From assembly GCA_033816765.1 (NCBI GenBank), contig CM066290.1:558001-622000 (forward strand): a stretch of DNA of 64,000 nucleotides, given 5' to 3'. Below the pieces are notes generated by a model that ran no database searches, was not told the DNA's origin, and was given only the letters and a program-made list of their open reading frames with translations. This DNA is from Nothopassalora personata. Taxonomy: Eukaryota > Ascomycota > Dothideomycetes > Mycosphaerellales > Mycosphaerellaceae. The first letter of the stretch is position 1. Every line of letters begins with the position of its first letter. Positions 28,848-39,600 of this stretch are shown here, piece by piece. A program made the translations under genes and the position numbers.

Positions 28848-30641
28848 ATGGCCATCTGGAAACGCAGCGCCTCGATCCAGGCCTCTGAGCAGCCGCAGGC
28901 CAGTGACATCGAGAAGGTACCTTACCAATACCAGCAGAATGGCGACGCGTCACCGACAGAGGCTGGCGAGCTCAGCGACCCGAACGACAGGAACCACAGT
29001 CTTCACCGTGGTCTGTCGGCCAGGCAGGTGTCTATGATTGCCCTCGGTGGAGCTATTGGCACAGGTCTCATCATCGGCACGGGTAGCGCTCTCGCCAAAA
29101 CTGGGCCGGCATCTATCCTCATCTCGTATTCCGTCGTCGGTATGCTCGTGTTCGTGGTCATGGCTGCACTCGGAGAAATGGCTACCTGGTTACCCGCTGC
29201 TGGTGGTTTCGCTGTCTATGCCGACCGCTGGGTCGATCCTGCTCTTGGTTTTGCTCTTGGTTACACCTATTGGTTCAAGTACATCATCACCACGCCAAAT
29301 CAATTGACTGCTGCTGCACTGGTCATTCAGTACTGGGTCGATCGAGGCCAAATTAATCCGGGTGTCTGGATCACGGTTTTCTTGGTCACCATCATTGTCA
29401 TCAACGTGCTGGGCATCAAGTACTTCGGTGAGCTGGAATTCTGGCTGAGCTCCATTAAGGTATTGGTGATCCTTGGCTTAATCATCCTCACCTTGGTCAT
29501 CTCTCTTGGCGGTGCTCCAAACGGCGACCGTACAGGCTTCCGCTTCTGGAATAACCCTGGAGCTTTTCACGAATACATCGGCACGGGCGCTACTGGCCGC
29601 TTCACTGCTGTATGGCAGTCCATGGTTACAGCCGTATTCGCCTTCCTTGGAACAGAGCTAGTCGGTGTCACAGTCGGTGAATCGCAGAACCCACGCAGGA
29701 ACGTTCCTCGCGCCATCAAGCTCACCTTCTGGCGAATCTGCATCTTCTACATCTTATCGGTCTTGCTTCTGGGAATGGCTGTGCCATACGACAGCCCTGA
29801 GCTTGCGTTCGCCACAAAGTCAAGCACATCTGCCTCAGCTTCCCCATTCGTGGCAGCAATCAAACTGGCAAAGATCCAGACTCTGCCTGGTTTCCTCAAC
29901 GGCTGCATCCTGATCTTCGTCTTCAGTGCCGCCAACTCGGATCTGTACATTGCCTCCCGTACACTTCACGGTCTTGCCCTGAAGAGACACGCTCCTGAGT
30001 TCCTGGCCGTCACCAACAAGAGCGGTGTGCCTTACTACGCGCTAGGTCTTTCAGCGGCCATCTGCTGTATCGCATACATGAACGTGTCCACTGGATCGAC
30101 CGTTGTGTTCGGATACTTCGTCAACTTGGTGTCCATCTTTGGTCTCCTCACCTGGATCTCGATTCTGGTATCACACATCTTCTTCGTCAAGGCTAGACGT
30201 GCTCAGGGCGTTCCAGACAACGATGACCGACTGCGCTACAAGTCACCGTTCGGCTTGTGGGGCAGCTACTTTGCTTTGGGCTTCTGCTGCCTCATCGCAC
30301 TCACCAAGAACTTTACTGTGTTTGTTCCAAGTGAGAAGTATGGGGACTTTGACTACAAGAACTTCATCGTAAGTGTCGCCTGTCCCTTACTCATTTCTCG
30401 AGCATCGCTGACTTTTTTACAGACTGGGTACTTGGGTATCCCACTTTATCTGATCATGATCGTGGGCTACAAGTTCACGCAAAAGACGCACAAAGCCATG
30501 CCAGAGACGGCTGACCTGTGGACCGGCAAGGACGTCATCGATCGCGACGAGCAGATGTGGATTGAGAAGGAGGCTGCCGAGAAGGCTGCGGGCAGAAACG
30601 GCAGCTGGCTGTACAGGCACTCCATTGGCTACATATTCTAG
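28848..30641 (+). CDS. amino-acid permease (APC superfamily, YAT/AAP type)
   Basis: The ORF is 597 aa with 12 predicted transmembrane helices. The N-terminus is cytosolic (about 1-55). TM1 carries the family signature SMIALGGAIGTGLIIGTGSAL. Further hallmarks are GEMATWLPAAGGFAVYADRWVDPALGFALG, KYFGELEFWLSSIKV and FLGTELVGVTVGESQNPRRNVPRAI, with SAANSDLYIASRTLHGLA in TM8-9 and the C-terminal ETADLWTGKD. A 54-nt in-frame intron is very likely at 30,369-30,422 (donor GTAAGT, branch GCTGAC, acceptor TTTTTTACAG). Splicing joins YKNFI to TGYLGIPLY and gives 579 aa. Retention would insert 18 residues into the last helical pair. Plasma-membrane proton-coupled uptake of amino acids is the expected role; substrate range cannot be read. 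Confidence 0.93.
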   Translation: MAIWKRSASIQASEQPQASDIEKVPYQYQQNGDASPTEAGELSDPNDRNHSLHRGLSARQVSMIALGGAIGTGLIIGTGSALAKTGPASILISYSVVGMLVFVVMAALGEMATWLPAAGGFAVYADRWVDPALGFALGYTYWFKYIITTPNQLTAAALVIQYWVDRGQINPGVWITVFLVTIIVINVLGIKYFGELEFWLSSIKVLVILGLIILTLVISLGGAPNGDRTGFRFWNNPGAFHEYIGTGATGRFTAVWQSMVTAVFAFLGTELVGVTVGESQNPRRNVPRAIKLTFWRICIFYILSVLLLGMAVPYDSPELAFATKSSTSASASPFVAAIKLAKIQTLPGFLNGCILIFVFSAANSDLYIASRTLHGLALKRHAPEFLAVTNKSGVPYYALGLSAAICCIAYMNVSTGSTVVFGYFVNLVSIFGLLTWISILVSHIFFVKARRAQGVPDNDDRLRYKSPFGLWGSYFALGFCCLIALTKNFTVFVPSEKYGDFDYKNFIVSVACPLLISRASLTFLQTGYLGIPLYLIMIVGYKFTQKTHKAMPETADLWTGKDVIDRDEQMWIEKEAAEKAAGRNGSWLYRHSIGYIF

Positions 30642-30889
30642 ACAGCCGGAATAGAGAGTGACGTTGTTTGCGCACGATCTGAGCGCTGCAAATTCATTGA
30701 CGCAGTCATAACCGGTGTGCGTCCACCAGAGCATGGACTCTGCCTCGCGTGCGGATTCAAAACGAAGTGCTTACGCCAAGATTCAGCTGACACTGGGCAC
30801 ATCACAACCCTGTCATCGATCTCACCTAGCATCTCACAGCAAGGAAAGAACCGACACACTCTACTGATGATACTGATACGCAATTTCCC

Positions 30890-32176
30890 CTAATTGTAAA
30901 CCTTCGCCTTCAACCCCGGAATAATCTCGAGCTCCTTATCACCATACTCATACTTGGACCCTTCAATCTTCGGCGCCTTCGTCCGGCGCTGCTGCTGAGT
31001 TTGACGGACCTTGACCCATTCCTCCATCGTCAAGTGCTGGCCAAGTTTGGTGAAGTCGTTCTCGGTCAAGCCAAGTCTCAGCAGCAGGGGGCTGTCGCTA
31101 ATGGGATCGAGGACGACGTGGTTGTTGGGTCTGTTGTGATGGGTCAGAGATTGATGAAATGAGACAGAGAGGGAAGGGAGAGTGTCTGACCTAGCAAAGA
31201 ACAGCAACCCCAACCGATCCAAATGCGCCTGATCCTCCGGCGGCGTGCGCACTCGATGTACAGAGGACTTGAGGTAGCCTCCTGTCAATGCAGACAATGC
31301 ATCACAGATGTTAACCGTAATCGTCTCGTCCTGCGGCTTGACCCACTTCCACTCGCCCGCCGCGTTGAGAATCTGTAGCGCCGCCACAGGCTGTCGGAAC
31401 AGCAGAGTGATACTCCCCAAATCCGTGTGGCCGGGCGTGTACAAATCTCCGATGATCTTGGATTCCTGCGGAGGGCGGGCTTTGTAGTGCATATAGCGGA
31501 GGTGATCTTCGCCGACGGTGTCGTAGGCGTGGTCGCGGACGAGTTGGTCTTCATCCGGGAGTTCGAGGAGGTGGGCGAGGAGTTTGAGGAGTTTGACGAC
31601 GACGTGGGAGTGGCATTTGCGGCTGAAGGATTCGATTTCTTTGAGGTGGTCGCTGAGGACGGGTGGATGGGCGCGGATGTGGTGGCCGTCGAATTTGGGG
31701 AGGTTGTAGACTTGGACGTTGTCTTTGATTAGGGGGTCTTCGCTGAGGCTGGTGATGGTTAGAGAATGTGGTATTGTACCAGGCGTGTTTGTTCACTTAC
31801 GTTCTCAATCCAGCTGGACGGTACCCATTGTACTCTCCTCTCTCTAGGTCCTCGAGGTTGTGGTACTTGAGCTTCTCTTCCAGTGGCAGGTCGTGGAACT
31901 CACGACCCAGGGCGAACTGGTTGTCGACCTCCTCTTGCGAAATGCCAAAGTTTTTGACGTAGAAGAAGCCGACGTGCTGAGCGGCATATCTGAGTTGCTC
32001 AACTAGCTCTTCTTTACCACCCGGCTGATCGAATAGGCTCAGGTCCAGAGTGGGCATTTCAGCCCAGTCCACTGCATACCGTCAGTCTTGAGGGACCCAA
32101 GCATGCTAGAGATGAACGGACGATCCGCCTTGGTCTCGAGGACCTGCTTGTAGGGCGGGAGGATCTTCCCCGGCAT
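30890..32176 (-). CDS. 2-oxoglutarate/Fe(II)-dependent oxygenase (isopenicillin-N-synthase-like)
   Basis: Four exons: 32,176-32,122; 32,071-31,801; 31,748-31,191; 31,130-30,890, giving 374 aa. Intron 1 (50 nt) has an unusual GTCCGT donor but a good CTGAC branch site and keeps phase. Intron 2 is 52 nt. Intron 3 (60 nt) is in frame and open. The N-terminal DIOX_N part has PTLDLSLFDQPGGKEELVEQL and AAQHVGFFYVKNFGI. The core has the iron ligands H216 and D218 (GHTDLGSITLLF) and H273 (SVHRV). The usual RxS 2-oxoglutarate contact is not evident, since HRVRTPP follows the last ligand. Family members oxidise small molecules, gibberellins and alkaloid or beta-lactam precursors; the substrate here is unknown. 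Confidence 0.88.
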
Positions 32177-32588
32177 GTTTGCAGTGTTCTAAAGTGTTGG
32201 TGTGTAGTTTGAGAACTGGGAGGGCTATTCAACTTCGGAGTGAAGCGCTTCTGCATTGCTGCATTCACTGCGACTACTGCTGTGCCGATCAGCCGAATGC
32301 CTACAGGAGGAGGAGCGAGAGGAGCTGTTGTCGCATGCCGGACCCACTATAAGGTCCGATGTGTCGATGGTGCCATGAAGCTCAGCTTTTACACCATTGA
32401 CAGCTTGTGAGGAGGCGATGCAACACCACGATGATGCACATGTGAGTTGAAGCTTGCCTTCGACCTTGGCACAATTCATGACTCCTCAACGCCTTCGCTG
32501 TCGCTCAGTACAATCATATCCGTGCGATACCCAACAAGCACCACCAATGATCAGTGCGCAATGTCCAATGCCACCTCAAAGCGCGCCA
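32177..32588. other. intergenic
   Basis: The 412 bp between the oxygenase start and the EF-hand gene stop. No gene or repeat recognised; serves as the oxygenase promoter. Confidence 0.5.
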
Positions 32589-33400
32589 TCAGTTCCCTAA
32601 GCATATCCCCAAGAACTCTTCTCTGGTAATACCACCCTCCCCTCTCACATCAAACTCTTCAATCATAGCCTGCAATTCCTCCTCTTGCAGGCCTTCTCCC
32701 AGTTCCTGTGCGACCCTCCTCAAATCCTGCAACTCGATTCTCCCTTTGTTGTCCGCATCGAAGAGTTCGAAAGCACGGAATATCTCTTCCTTGGGATCTC
32801 GTTGCTGGATCTTCTGCGCTGCGATTGTCACGAAACTCGCGTGAGATAGTAGTAATCGTGACGGGCCGGAGAATGTGGGTTGCTGCGGCGGTGCAGGAGC
32901 TTTCGAGGTTGTCGGTGATATTGAGGATGCTGGGACACCGTATGTCTGTAGCAGAGACAACAGTTCGGCCTTGGAGACTTCGAAGCCGAGCGCTTTGAGG
33001 GCGACTTTGAGTTCGTGGTAGTCGATATACGAGTCTTTGTCGAGGTCGAAGAGGGAGAACTGTGTAGAACGTCAGTATGTCTCCCCAGCGCATTGGAAGA
33101 GGCGGACAAGCTCACCGCCTCATTGATCTCCTCTCTCTGCTCTTCACTCAGACTTTCCAGTGCATTTCGCTCCTCGTCCGCGCGTCTTTCGCGTTCCTGC
33201 CGTTCCTGCCGTTCCCGCTCTAATCTCTGCGCCTCGCGTTGCTGTTGCGATGTCGCTGGACCGGCTGCGCCGTATCCTCCAGCATTTGGTTGCGGCGCGT
33301 TGAACGGTGGCTGACCAGCAAAGGGAGTATTCCCACCCGCGCCGCGTGTCAATCCGGACGTGTATGGTCGCGAAGGAAATGGTTGGTGGGAGGTTGCCAT
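32589..33400 (-). CDS. centrin/CDC31-like EF-hand protein
   Basis: Two exons: 33,400-33,116 and 33,059-32,589. The 56-nt intron has donor GTGAGC, branch ACTGAC and acceptor ACACAG, phase 0. The product is 251 aa. The first ~55 residues are disordered (TRGAGGNTPFAGQPPF). A charged helix follows (QREAQRLERERQERQERERR). EF-hand 1 has loop DLDKDSYIDYHE, EF-hand 3 DADNKGRIELQD and EF-hand 4 DVRGEGGITREE. EF-hand 2 appears lost behind the Pro/Ser linker SSISPTTSKAPAPPQQP. Centrins act at spindle pole bodies and in mRNA export or nucleotide-excision-repair complexes. The N-terminal extension and linker are longer than in yeast Cdc31, so the exact orthology is open. Confidence 0.85.
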
Positions 33401-33866
33401 TGCATGAGCCGCGCAGCATAGAACAAGCAAACGCTCGGCACAGTCGCGATAACCGGGTGACTGAGGCGGATAGAGTACTAAATAGCTGTACAGCAAGTGT
33501 TATGGCGTTGCGAAGATGGTGGCAGGTCGAGAATGCAACATCAAGGTCGACGTTCATCTCGTGTGTTTTTCGTGTCGAGGACGCGTTCTTTCCTTACCTT
33601 TCCTATTTCCGCACAACTCTCTTTCCTTCACTTTGAACATATCACATTCACGCTCACAAACGATGACGACGACGACGACGACGACGGACGAGCCCAAGTC
33701 ATGTACGAAATCATTGTCCCTACGAGCGACCTATACAATCCGAAAGAGCCGCACAGCACTACTAAGATCCAACCAGCCTACCCTCCCCTTGCTCATCTCA
33801 ACAGTCTTTCTGTAGGGTATCAATATCTCAACGTCACGGCGCCCAAGGAACATCTCAATTCACCTC
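33401..33866. other. intergenic with (GAC)n microsatellite
   Basis: Upstream region of the EF-hand gene and 3' flank of the DUF2235 pseudogene. An ACG/GAC trinucleotide run of about 8 units lies at 33,664-33,688. No supported gene. Confidence 0.5.
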
Positions 33867-35321
33867 TCACGAGCTCCTCGTTACATGATCCTGGAAACTC
33901 TCCTTTTCAAAACCACTGAGCTCGTCCTCAGGCAGCATCTCGCCAGTAAAAGGCTTCTCCGTGCCAACATACCTCCAACTAGCCTTCCCCGGCTCAGCAG
34001 CAGGATCAACTAACTCGTACTCGCCCTCCTTCAGCGCCTTCGGCTTGTACTCCACGGCCTGATTGCGCTCATTCAGGCTTCAGTCTTTTCTCGTGACCGA
34101 ATGGCGACGTGGATATGTTCATTAGAATTCCCGAGAGCCTTGTCATGAAGCACAGTCAACTTCTTCTTGTTGTCACCGTGGTATCGTCCCGGCTGGCGCC
34201 AGACCACCCCGGGGAGCGCACGCAGGCCGGAAGAAGTGGTCTCAAGCTGGGTCGCGGCCCGTTGAAAACCGCTTTGGGGAACTTTCTCCTGTCCGAGGTA
34301 TCGTTTATGTCTTTCGTGTCGTTTCTTGATGTATTCGGGGCTGAAGTCGACATACGGGGAGATTTTGGACATCATCCAAGCTAAAGCGATGTCGCTGCGA
34401 CCAGGGTCGGGGTAGACACCTCCTATCGTCCTATGTTGGTGTGGGCGCCCAGGCACCATGTTTGCTCAGCTTGGAAGTGCTGCCGGGTACCTTCTGTCAC
34501 AACGCTGGTCGATGTGCTGCGCGCGTCATCTAAGGCCAAAGCTTGGAAGGCCTTCTCCACGTTCGTACCCAGATCTGTGTTGTATAATCTCTACTCACGT
34601 AGCACAGTCGGGAAGCATATGCGTTGAAGGATGGGATTCACGGCATGCCTAACGAACCAACAGTATCCCATACACCAATCGCCTGAATGGGGACAGTCTC
34701 ATCACGGGTGGAGCCTCGTTGGAGCAGACCCTGCCAGTTCCATAACGTAAGCCTTTGGGTCTGCCATGCTCGACTTCACTGCGAATGACGCCGAATGTAG
34801 TATCGTCCTTCGCTAGAAGCGTCTTATATCCGTGATTACCTGCATGTTCCCAGTCCTCCAAGACTGGACAATGTAAGCCACAGTTCTCATCAACTTCAAT
34901 GGCCTCCACAACTTACTGTCGACCAGATTGTCCATGCCATCTGTCGTCCACAAGCCAGCCCCCCGTGAGAACCCAGTGAGATAAATCTCATCGCCAGTGA
35001 CATAGCTGTTCGCCAGAAAGGAGTACGGCTCCGGATATTCGCCGCCAGACCTACTCCCAAAGCTCCACCAACAAGTCGCTCCATCAGATTCCCTCCACTA
35101 CCGACACCAGCTGCGTAGTAATCAATCTGCTGCCGCCCTCGACTGTCCGTACTCCGAATAGCTCGGGAGATCCTGGTGACATTCGCATCGACCTGTTCCT
35201 GTCCATTCCAGAGCCAAGCCAGACCCGTCATTTCGAGAATCCCGCTCTCAGAGTTCCTCCAGGTCCCATCGCAGCAGACAATCAGCTTCTTCGGCGTATG
35301 GTCCACGCGTGTTGCTGCCAC
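33867..35321 (-). pseudogene. DUF2235 alpha/beta-hydrolase gene, decayed
   Basis: The N-terminus is well preserved: KKLIVCCDGTWRNSES, NVTRISRAIRS, QIDYYAAGVGSGGNLMERLVGG and ALGVGLAANIR. One missing base near 35,027 then shifts the frame. The continuation PYSFLANSYVTGDEIYLTGF followed by SRGA (nucleophile Ser) is in another frame. Sequence after SRGA is deleted relative to the family. Further down, VEKAFQALALDDAR and QTWCLGAHTNIG are read near 34,560-34,440. An insertion breaks the frame before GGVYPDPGRSDIALAWMMSKISPYVDF. A last shift near 34,085 separates the C-terminus LNERNQAVEYKPKALK. With at least three frame lesions and a deletion, no product is expected. Confidence 0.8.
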
Positions 35322-36365
35322 ATTGGCTTGCCTGAACGTAACGATGCCGCTCTATCAGGTCCTTTGGAACATCTGTACATGGGATGTCTGGGGTTCGAAG
35401 ACGCCCTGAGCTGCGCCCTGAGGGACGCGCCGTGATGATCACCACGGTTCATCGGGTGGCTGAGATGGCTGGCTTGCATTGCCGCTAGCTTCAGCCTACG
35501 ACTACTGTAATTTGGTCGATCGATGGCGATCAGCCACAGCATCGAGCGTGTTCAAGATTCCACCTCGAGCGGCTGTCAGCTTGCTTGCGGTGTAGCACAT
35601 ATTGTTGATCAACGCACAAAGACCCATTGTGGGACAGGTCCGATGGTGTGAATTTGAGTTTGTAGTCCCATCATGCGCTGCCGATATATTCGGCATTTCG
35701 GGCCGAGTGAGTGCCTCAGGTTAGTGCTTAGGTTGGTGCTAGCGAAACATATGGGACGGCAGTAACAAGTCGATGCGACTTTCAATGCTCTTCAAACTCT
35801 CGGTCAGAAGTCATAGCTAGTATTCGATAATTCCGCCGTGTTTTTCGGCGCTCTGTTATGCAGGTTCCGGTGGATGGTCTGCGTGAGCTTCATCACATGC
35901 AATCTGGGCGAACGCCTGTACTGGAAACTACGCCAACTCACCATCGAGTGAGCGCGAAGGTCGTGGAGGAAGATCAAGATACTCGAATATGAACCCTGCG
36001 ACTGACGGGTCACCAGGCGTGTAGCAGTGACTTACGGCTGCGGGAGACGGACGAGAAAGCACAATAGCGGAGCACATGTGATTACATGTGACAGACAAGA
36101 TTGACGAATCTGCCAATATGCGAGGACCGTGCCAGGCATTGCGCGAGCAAGATCCCACGGTCCGGGATCGTTCACGAAATCAGGCCCAAAAGAATACATT
36201 GGAAGAGGGCCGATTGTATCCAGACCGAGGACGTATCTCCCTCAGTCTTCTCCTTCCCATCTCCTGCCCAGTAGCCGTGTCGGTCCCCATGGGTGTCGGG
36301 CAACTCAGTAAAAACGCATACCTCAATAATAATAAAGGTGTATTCAACTATCTATAGACACTATA
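35322..36365. other. intergenic, no supported gene
   Basis: Short ORFs only. The stretch near 36,290-36,365 is A/T-rich (AATAATAATAAAGG) and leads into a transposase relic. Confidence 0.4.
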
Positions 36366-36606
36366 TCGTCCATACAAGCAAGCTATATTAGCATTAACTT
36401 GCGTGTAAGCCTCGTGTGTGTAGATAGACGCGTGCTAGGTGGGTTGTAACCAAGAATGCGCCTTCGAAGGCGCTAGTAGTCGACTCCCTAGTTGGCTGCA
36501 ACTTGCTTCATATTTGGTGGGTTTGACGCGCCGTGGTACCAAGCAGCAGCCTCACAGATGACCTCCTCTTCTTCACGGTCGATAGCAGCGATTATATTCT
36601 GAAGAT
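36366..36606 (-). pseudogene. pogo/Fot1-like transposase N-terminus relic
   Basis: Minus-strand translation gives QNIIAAIDREEEEVICEAAAWYH, then MKQVAAN-stop-GVDY-stop-RLRRRILGYNPPSTRLSTHT. The order of an acidic-spaced first helix (AAIDREEEEVICEAA), a VAANxGVDYxRLRRRILG segment and a STRLSTHTRLT tail resembles the Psq-type helix-turn-helix that opens fungal pogo/Fot1 transposases. Two in-frame stops and no following CENPB or DDE domain make it a dead fragment. No terminal repeat was identified. Confidence 0.4.
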
Positions 36607-39600
36607 CACGCGAAAAGAATAGGTAATACGCGAGTTGCAGTGCGTGTTATCATTGAGGTATGCGTTTTTACTGGGTTGTCCGACACGGCTACAGCGAACA
36701 CTGTGTTGCTTCAACAGATGGGCAGACAGCCTCTCACTTCAGACAAGAATCTCCGAGGGAGCTCGAGGTCACTACTGAGAATCACCCAATGCAGCGAGCG
36801 CGTAGCGGCCACTCCATCGTGGAGTGATTGGTCGAGGCGCTGAAACTGGAGAAAGGATAGACCGAGGATCTGTCTGCCACCCTGACCCGTGTCAACGTGT
36901 GGCAAGGTCAAGAGCAAAGGCAGGCAGACAGTACCAAGGTCCAGATTACTGCGAATCGTGGACAACGACAAATGTGAACATGCGCTTCGACCAAGCGGTA
37001 GATTAATGCATAAGCGCATGAAGCCATTGTAGAGCTCTGGTATTGGTTGTCGATTCGTGTACTATACCACAGCACGTATCTCGTCACAGCTCACCTTATC
37101 CGAAGGCCTCTGAACAGAGATGAGCTTCTTCACAGCAACTGTTGTGCACAGGCTGGCCTACTCCGACCAGCAAGCTGCCGCGTATTCTCTCCGTCAATTA
37201 TTGCGCGTACTCTGACACAAGCGCGATCAAGCGCCGAATGGGCGCCGTGTACTATTACGTCTTCCGTCTCATTTCGAGCACCAAGCTGGCCGAAGCGACC
37301 GGGCTCGCTTGATGCACAACGTGCAAGATACACTCGTCACATTCCGAATGAATCCTGCCAGATTCGAGGAGACGTCCATATCAATGCAAGACACACGTCT
37401 TCGGGGCATGGTAGATATCATGACCCAAAGTCTGCTCAAATTGAAGCAGAGTGGTTACGTATCTTGACCATGCTCCTCTATCAACAGACTCTACCTTCTC
37501 GCCCTCCAAGCGCAAAGGGTAGCCTGTTTCCTCCGTGCTCGCGAGCGTTCTTATTCGCCGGCGACATATTGTCGTGCGGCCTTGTGTGTGCCGTCCTCGT
37601 CGCCGCTACTGAATCGCAAGTTCGTACATAGCACGAATTATGGCCGGACAATGTGGTCGGTCGTCCTCTAACACTTGTAGCGCGCAGCGATGGCGGCATA
37701 GGTACGCGGATCATGCATGTGGTGTGTGATGGAGTCGATGGCGCGCCCTACACTGGGCGGTCATCTCTGGAGGTTGCCGAAAGGCGACCGAGCTCGCCGC
37801 GCGAAATACAGTCGTAGCCAGGAGAGGCTCTCGCGGTTACCAGATCCGGCTATCAGCTCTGAGTGGTAGCTCGATGCTAACTGACTGTCCAATGAACACG
37901 AGGGTCATCTCGGGATATTGCTCAGTCACACCCGCGTTGGGAAGAGATGATGCTAAAGAAGTGAACAAGAAAAGGACACTTTGATGAGCAAATCTTGGTC
38001 CGCGAGATTGTGCTGACCGTTGTTTCTATATCGAGCGTGTTAGTAAGGCCCTCGAGCCATTGGGCTCTTCCCTTGTCATCGCAAGCCAGTCTACCAAGAC
38101 CGACGCTCGATCCTTCGAGTAGTGTGTCTACCAGGTACGGGGTGCGGAGAGCGTTCATAATCCCTCACTTAATACTGGCACGAGCATGCCGTTCGCCTTA
38201 CCTTGAAACTTACGCTCGAATTCTTCACCGCACTCGCGCCCGCTGTATGACAATGGAATCTCGTAGATCAAACTTTTGAGGGCCATGGCACGTTATTAGC
38301 TCAGCGGTCAAACATCACCGCCAGAACGTGTCTGGTCAGAGAAACGGCGCGCTCTCAGCAGCACGTGATAAGCGAGCGAGACCATACACCGTGGCCTGAC
38401 GATCATCACGTGCCGAACGAACGGCTTGCCGTGCCACACAGAGCATAAGCATACCCCTGATCCATCTCGTGTCCTCGTGAAGCAGGGGTTCGAGCTCCTA
38501 AGGTAGTGACTTCGCTATCCCTGTCCAATTAAGACTTTCGGCGATCCTTGGTCAGACGGGCGAAGACTGGTGCGACGGCGATCGCCATTCTCTGTTGTTC
38601 ATGTCTCGGATCTTCTTGCAAGGCTCCGCCCTGGCCGTTAAGTGAGCGGAGAACCTAGATCATTATTGCCGTCTGTGCTGGGCCTGCGAGGGGAAGTTAC
38701 AGGTCCGAGCGAGCTCTCATAATTAGTAGCGTTAAGCTCCAAGGACTTGACAGTCCGTTGCGTGTAGAGTTGTAAAGCTCAACCTTCTGATGCCTATTCT
38801 TCGGCACTTTTCAAATTGCTCACACCTCATCTTGTCCTCATCTTTATTGGGCATAGACCTCTCTACGATGCGTGGGTTGTTTGACGAGCTGTCCTATCCG
38901 GACTGCGATCGGCGAGTGCCGTCCTTCATTGCAGCAACTTGAACTGCAGCATGCAACTCGTTCGTCTCAACGGTGTCACGAAGCTTGTGATGTTGAACTT
39001 AGGCCTCGTGACCGTTTTATGACGGCGGGAAACAGTAGTGAAAAAGTTTGCATGCTTGTTGGGGTCGCTGACCTGTCTTCCCACAAGGTTTCAGTCGCAG
39101 ATCCGGCGGGCGGATTGAGGCGGAGAGAACCTGCCCTGCGAACGGTTTGATCGTTGACCGTTACGTTACAGTCCATGATGTGGATCTATCACACTTTCTC
39201 AAGTGTGTTTCAAAGTCAGAATTCACAACGGCGGTTGCTCCGTTGGCAGCTGCAGGTGATTACAGACCTCTTCGCTATGCTCCTGTATAGAATTACGGGT
39301 TTCAGTTTGTCAGCTACAGAGTCTTGAAACGAGCATACCGCGGCCCGTTTGTCGCGATAAGAAGATGTAAGTTCATCACTTCTCCAAAGCTGTCGTTTGA
39401 GGTTGAGTCAAGGTCCCGTCGGGTCATGGAAGAAGACTCGGCCGGCCTCGATCTGAAGCCGTCCATCAGTCGCGCGTTCGTGATGAGATTGCGTTCGACG
39501 CAATCAAGACACGTCGGAAGTGTGTTCGCCCTAGGCGACGTAGCGTACTGGCCACCGGCAACAAGTTGCTATCGGTTCCGCCGCGTGTACGACTGAGGCA

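Noticed and set aside
37047..37631. 194-codon ORF in the gene-free region
   Set aside because: No domain, signal or transmembrane pattern; shadowed by equally long random frames.
38460..38510. GGGGTTCGAGCTCC resembling a tRNA T arm
   Set aside because: No anticodon or D arm in the expected positions; the stem has mismatches.
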